From JAJFFW01 sp038531315 (lineage in GTDB: Bacteria; Pseudomonadota; Alphaproteobacteria; Caulobacterales; Parvularculaceae), in NCBI GenBank assembly GCA_038531315.1, contig JBCBBT010000032.1, positions 1 to 37,089 of the forward strand: a DNA stretch of 37,089 nucleotides. Reading direction: 5' to 3'. Positions 34,290-37,089 of this stretch are shown here, piece after piece. The first letter of the stretch is position 1; each line of letters starts with the position of its first letter. A model generated the notes under the pieces. The model was not told the DNA's origin and ran no database searches. It saw nothing but the letters and a program-made list of their open reading frames with translations. The position numbers were made by a program, and so were the translations under genes.

Positions 34290-35645
34290 GTGAAAAAAGT
34301 CAGTCATTGTCGCGCTTGCGGGTCGTCAGCATTGTCGCCAGCCTTTTCGCTCGAAGGAATGACGACCGGACGCCGCGGCGGGCGCAAAAGCGCGCCGGCG
34401 GATTTCGTTCTTTGCGACACGACGCAGAATGCTTTTGGTTGCGGACTTTTACAACTCGGCAAAGTCGACCGCCGCGCCGAGGCGCCAATGACGCCGTCCG
34501 GCGCCTATCGCGCCAACCGTAGTCACTTGCGTGAAATTGCGACAGAAGCTCTCGAAGTGATCTCTGGCCGTGACTGCGCGGCGCTCGATATCGGTTGCAA
34601 CGACGGCACGCTCCTGTCGTTTTATCCACGGTGGGTGGACCGGTACGGCGTCGACGCCGACGCAATTGTCGAAAGTGTTGGGCAGTGGGCGTGGACCGCG
34701 CGGGCGGCGTTTCCCTCGCCCGAACTCGACAAGGCGTTCGGCGACAAGAAATTTGATATCATCACCTGTGCATCCGTGCTCGAGACCGTTGACGATCCGC
34801 GCGCCTTCCTCGCGCGCATCAAGGCGCTGCTCTCCGACGACGGCGTTGTCGTTATTGAAACGCTCTACGCGCCGATCGCCATTGCAAAAGCGAGCGGCGA
34901 GGTGCTCGGCGCGGGCGCCCGCGCTGTTTACTCACTTGGCGTTCTTGAGCGATTGCTGCGTGATTGCGATCTGAAGATTTTCCGCGGTGCGCTCACCGAT
35001 AAATCCGGCGGCTCGATCCGATTGTTCCTGACGCATGATCACGTCGACGATTATGATTTTGATCCGTGGTATGAGCGGTTGGCGCGATTATGGGATGAAG
35101 AAAACGCCCTTTCGCTTCGCACAACGACGTCTTACCAGGCTTTTGAAAACCGCGCACGCGCGGGAAGAGAGTTATTTCAGGCGATCCTGACCAGATGCCG
35201 TGAGGACGGGGATACGGTTCATCTTCTCTCCGACGGCCCCGATGCGTTGGCGACGTATCGTTGGGCCGGTGACGCGGGCGCTGTTTTTGCGGCGGCTGTC
35301 AGTGAAAAACCGCCGGAGACCGGGGCTTATCTGTGCGATCACGGTCCGGTCCTTATTTCGCAAACCGACTGCCGGGCGGCAGAGCCCGATATTTTGGTCG
35401 CGCCGACGGCCTTGAAGCGCGAAATGCTTGAACGCTGGCGCGAAGCCATCATGCGCGGCGCGCAAATGCTTATTCCGGGTCCCGACCCGATCATGATCGG
35501 CGCGCATAACTTTTCCGCTGAGTTCGGCAAATTGTTGTCTGACGGCGATGCTGGCGGCGACGTCGAAACACTGCGCACGATCCTCACCGCTGCGGGCGGG
35601 CCGCGCCTTGTCGCCGTTAATGAAGCGCGCGAAGAGACCGGTTAG
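34290..35645 (+). CDS. SAM-dependent methyltransferase, NovU/TylC3-like
   Basis: A 451-residue three-part enzyme. The N-terminal zinc domain has CRAC (residues 7-10) and a second pair around LCDTTQNAFGC. A class I methyltransferase core follows with the SAM motif ALDIGCNDGTLL (about 97-108) and DIITCASVLETVDDP. The C-terminal part (about 240-450) resembles the Methyltransf_14 domain. This layout is that of sugar C-methyltransferases of deoxysugar pathways (NovU, TylC3). The start is GTG. A sugar nucleotide epimerase gene lies 1 kb on, suggesting surface polysaccharide work, but no other deoxysugar genes are in view. Confidence 0.82.
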   Translation: MKKVSHCRACGSSALSPAFSLEGMTTGRRGGRKSAPADFVLCDTTQNAFGCGLLQLGKVDRRAEAPMTPSGAYRANRSHLREIATEALEVISGRDCAALDIGCNDGTLLSFYPRWVDRYGVDADAIVESVGQWAWTARAAFPSPELDKAFGDKKFDIITCASVLETVDDPRAFLARIKALLSDDGVVVIETLYAPIAIAKASGEVLGAGARAVYSLGVLERLLRDCDLKIFRGALTDKSGGSIRLFLTHDHVDDYDFDPWYERLARLWDEENALSLRTTTSYQAFENRARAGRELFQAILTRCREDGDTVHLLSDGPDALATYRWAGDAGAVFAAAVSEKPPETGAYLCDHGPVLISQTDCRAAEPDILVAPTALKREMLERWREAIMRGAQMLIPGPDPIMIGAHNFSAEFGKLLSDGDAGGDVETLRTILTAAGGPRLVAVNEAREETG

Positions 35646-35654
35646 GCGGCCAAT

Positions 35655-35676
35655 CGTCTTGAGGCCGTCTTGAGGC
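35655..35676. repeat. Perfect 11-bp tandem duplication
   Basis: CGTCTTGAGGC occurs twice back to back in the 63-base gap between two converging genes. It looks like a slippage duplication; a GC-rich inverted repeat follows (GCCGCC A GGCGGC), too tight to be a good terminator. Confidence 0.6.
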
Positions 35677-35708
35677 GCCATGCGCTGCGCGCCGCCAGGC
35701 GGCAAAAT

Positions 35709-36503
35709 TTATTGTTCAGCGATTGCGCCGAGCGCCGTTGATATAAACCGTGTTTCGCCGCCCTCGACAACGACCGCCGTCAGCATGCCGGACCAGAACG
35801 CGCCTGTGTCCACATTGATGCGCCACCCGGCGTTATGCGGTTTTTTGACCGGATGATGACCGTGAACGACCCTATGGTCGGGGCGTTCATCGTTTCTGGC
35901 GTTGTGAAATGGGCCGCGAATCCAGAGCAGATCGTCTTCGTGTTGTTCTTCCAGCGGCACGCCTGGTTTTAATCCGGCGTGTACAAACAAATAATCGCCC
36001 GATATGTGCGTGAGCGTCAGGGTTCTCAGAAAATCGAGATGCGCCTCAGGAATCTTGGTCAGAAGGTCGGCCAACATTTCCTCTTCGTCGCGCACCCAGA
36101 TGTCGTCAAGGCCATAGCTTTCGAGGGTCTCAGCCCCGCCCCAGTGGAGCCACTCTGCGTTCAGGCGGGGAATTGTCATAAAGTCCAGAAATGCCGCCTC
36201 GTGATTGCCTTTCAAAAAGACGGTGTCCGGCTTGTCGCGTTTCACGGCAATCAGCCGATCAATCACGGCGTTGCTGTCAGGGCCGCGGTCTATGTAGTCG
36301 CCCAGAAAAACGAGTTGCGGCTTTGCGGGCGGCGCGCCTGCGCAGTCCGCGTCAATGCCGGTCCGCGCAATATCTTCGTCAATAAGAGCTAAAAGCGCGT
36401 CCAGGCAGTCAACCCGCCCATGGACGTCCCCAACGGCGTAGATCCGCAAATTTTCCGGTAAAACGGCCTGCTTTTTTGCTTTTGAGAAAAGTTTTCCGAG
36501 CAT
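35709..36503 (-). CDS. PPP-type metallophosphoesterase (Ser/Thr phosphatase 1-like)
   Basis: A 264-residue cytoplasmic protein with the PPP signature motifs in order: GDVHGRVDCL (about 28-37), FLGDYIDRGPDSNAV, FLKGNHEAAFL, FVHAGLKPG, and VVHGHHPVKKP. These give the two-metal centre. It is the size of bacterial PrpA/PP1-like phosphatases, which act on phosphoproteins or small phospho-compounds; substrate unknown. The frame is open upstream to 36830, but that part runs antisense into galE, so I take the ATG at 36503. Divergent from galE with 111 bases between. Confidence 0.85.
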   Translation of the reverse strand: MLGKLFSKAKKQAVLPENLRIYAVGDVHGRVDCLDALLALIDEDIARTGIDADCAGAPPAKPQLVFLGDYIDRGPDSNAVIDRLIAVKRDKPDTVFLKGNHEAAFLDFMTIPRLNAEWLHWGGAETLESYGLDDIWVRDEEEMLADLLTKIPEAHLDFLRTLTLTHISGDYLFVHAGLKPGVPLEEQHEDDLLWIRGPFHNARNDERPDHRVVHGHHPVKKPHNAGWRINVDTGAFWSGMLTAVVVEGGETRFISTALGAIAEQ

Positions 36504-36614
36504 TGCTTCAATCGGTTGTCGCAAAACGCCTATACTAGGGCGGATTGGCGTGGGCAAGCGTCGCCGCGAAAGGATCGCGGCGTGGAAGATTAAACGAGGT
36601 TTAGGCGGCGTTTT

Positions 36615-37089
36615 ATGACCGTATTGGTGACAGGCGGGGCGGGCTATGTCGGCGCCCATATGCTGCTGGCGCTCGCCGATCAGGGCGAGCCCGCGCTCGC
36701 TCTGGACGATCTTTCCTCCGGCGCGCCGTGGCTTGCGCCATCGAATACGCCGCTCATCGTCGCCAATACCGGCGACAAGGTTGCGCTCCAAAAGGCGTTT
36801 GACGACCACGACATCACCGATGTGATCCATTTTGCGGGATCAATCCTCGTCGCGCAGTCGCTCGTTGATCCCTTGAGCTATTATCGCAACAACACGATTA
36901 ACACCGCCTGCCTTCTTGAGGCCTGCGTTGCGAACAAGGTCGAACGTTTTATTTTTTCATCGACGGCGTCTGTCTACGGAACGCCCGAGCGTTCGCCGGT
37001 GTCCGAGAATGCGCCGATCATCTCGATCACACCTTATGGCGCATCCATGGCGATGAGCGAGCGCATCCTGGAAGACGTCGCCGCGGCCC
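36615..37089 (+). CDS. galE: UDP-glucose 4-epimerase-like protein, cut by window end, catalytic Lys missing
   Basis: The first 158 residues of a short-chain dehydrogenase-type sugar nucleotide epimerase. The NAD loop GGAGYVGAH, the acidic DDLSSG that follows, HFAGSILVAQSLVDPLSYYR and FSSTASVYG all match GalE, which interconverts UDP-glucose and UDP-galactose. The catalytic Tyr is Tyr141 (TPYGAS), but the residue four on, which should be Lys, is Met145 (codon ATG in place of AAG or AAA). Without the Lys, activity should be badly impaired, so this may be a natural variant, a paralogue of changed function, or a sequence error. Ribosome site AGGCGG. The rest lies beyond the window. Confidence 0.88.
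   Translation, partial: MTVLVTGGAGYVGAHMLLALADQGEPALALDDLSSGAPWLAPSNTPLIVANTGDKVALQKAFDDHDITDVIHFAGSILVAQSLVDPLSYYRNNTINTACLLEACVANKVERFIFSSTASVYGTPERSPVSENAPIISITPYGASMAMSERILEDVAAA

Noticed and set aside
36504..36830. N-terminal extension of the phosphatase frame
   Set aside because: Antisense to galE, and the phosphatase fold begins right after the ATG at 36503.

Overview
The window looks like chromosomal DNA of an alphaproteobacterium from the Caulobacterales / Parvularculales / Hyphomonas-type group. The grounds are a MipZ division-positioning ATPase, a TonB-dependent receptor of the Xanthomonas/Caulobacter type, a MetH split into separate proteins, and moderately high GC with dense gene packing. 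This is an inference from gene content; there is no rRNA or tRNA here to place it. I found no rRNA, tRNA, CRISPR array, insertion sequence or integrase.

Layout. (1) Bases 1-694: a poorly coding left edge with two perfect inverted repeats and a possible broken small gene. (2) 695-9807: a sugar-use locus. A TonB-dependent receptor, a periplasmic GH3 beta-glucosidase and a vSGLT-like Na+/sugar symporter follow one another on the minus strand; a LacI-type regulator lies upstream, and a GPH-type sugar permease is divergent to it. The implied route is outer-membrane uptake of a beta-glucoside or beta-glucan oligosaccharide, periplasmic hydrolysis to glucose, and import. A LacI-like palindrome lies just downstream of a candidate receptor promoter, and a 13-bp-stem hairpin separates receptor from glucosidase. 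(3) 9832-17418: a copper-resistance cluster on the minus strand: csoR, a Cys/His-rich secreted protein, then CusC-, CusB-, CusA- and CusF-like proteins. Two matching 18-bp palindromes, one in the spacer of a promoter with a consensus -10 and one just upstream of csoR, are convincing CsoR operators. (4) 17645-21555: a second large TonB-dependent receptor with a strong terminator, then a DUF2141 protein. (5) 21563-29163: YceI lipoprotein, MoeB/ThiF-type adenylyltransferase, dUTPase, PanC, SPOR-domain lipoprotein, PapD-like chaperone, MipZ and an Uup-type ABC-F ATPase. (6) 29255-30476: three small genes I cannot assign, two of them divergent around a 21-bp palindrome. (7) 30595-37089: a tandem-FKBP lipoprotein, the homocysteine-methyltransferase module of MetH with a strong palindrome in its leader, ArgE, a NovU/TylC3-like methyltransferase, a PPP-type phosphatase and a truncated GalE.

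No obviously new multi-gene system is visible. The observations most worth checking are the paired CsoR operators, the Met in place of the catalytic Lys in GalE, the inactive-looking first FKBP domain, the EF-hand loop in the sugar receptor, the hairpin between receptor and glucosidase, and the palindrome upstream of the stand-alone MetH module.
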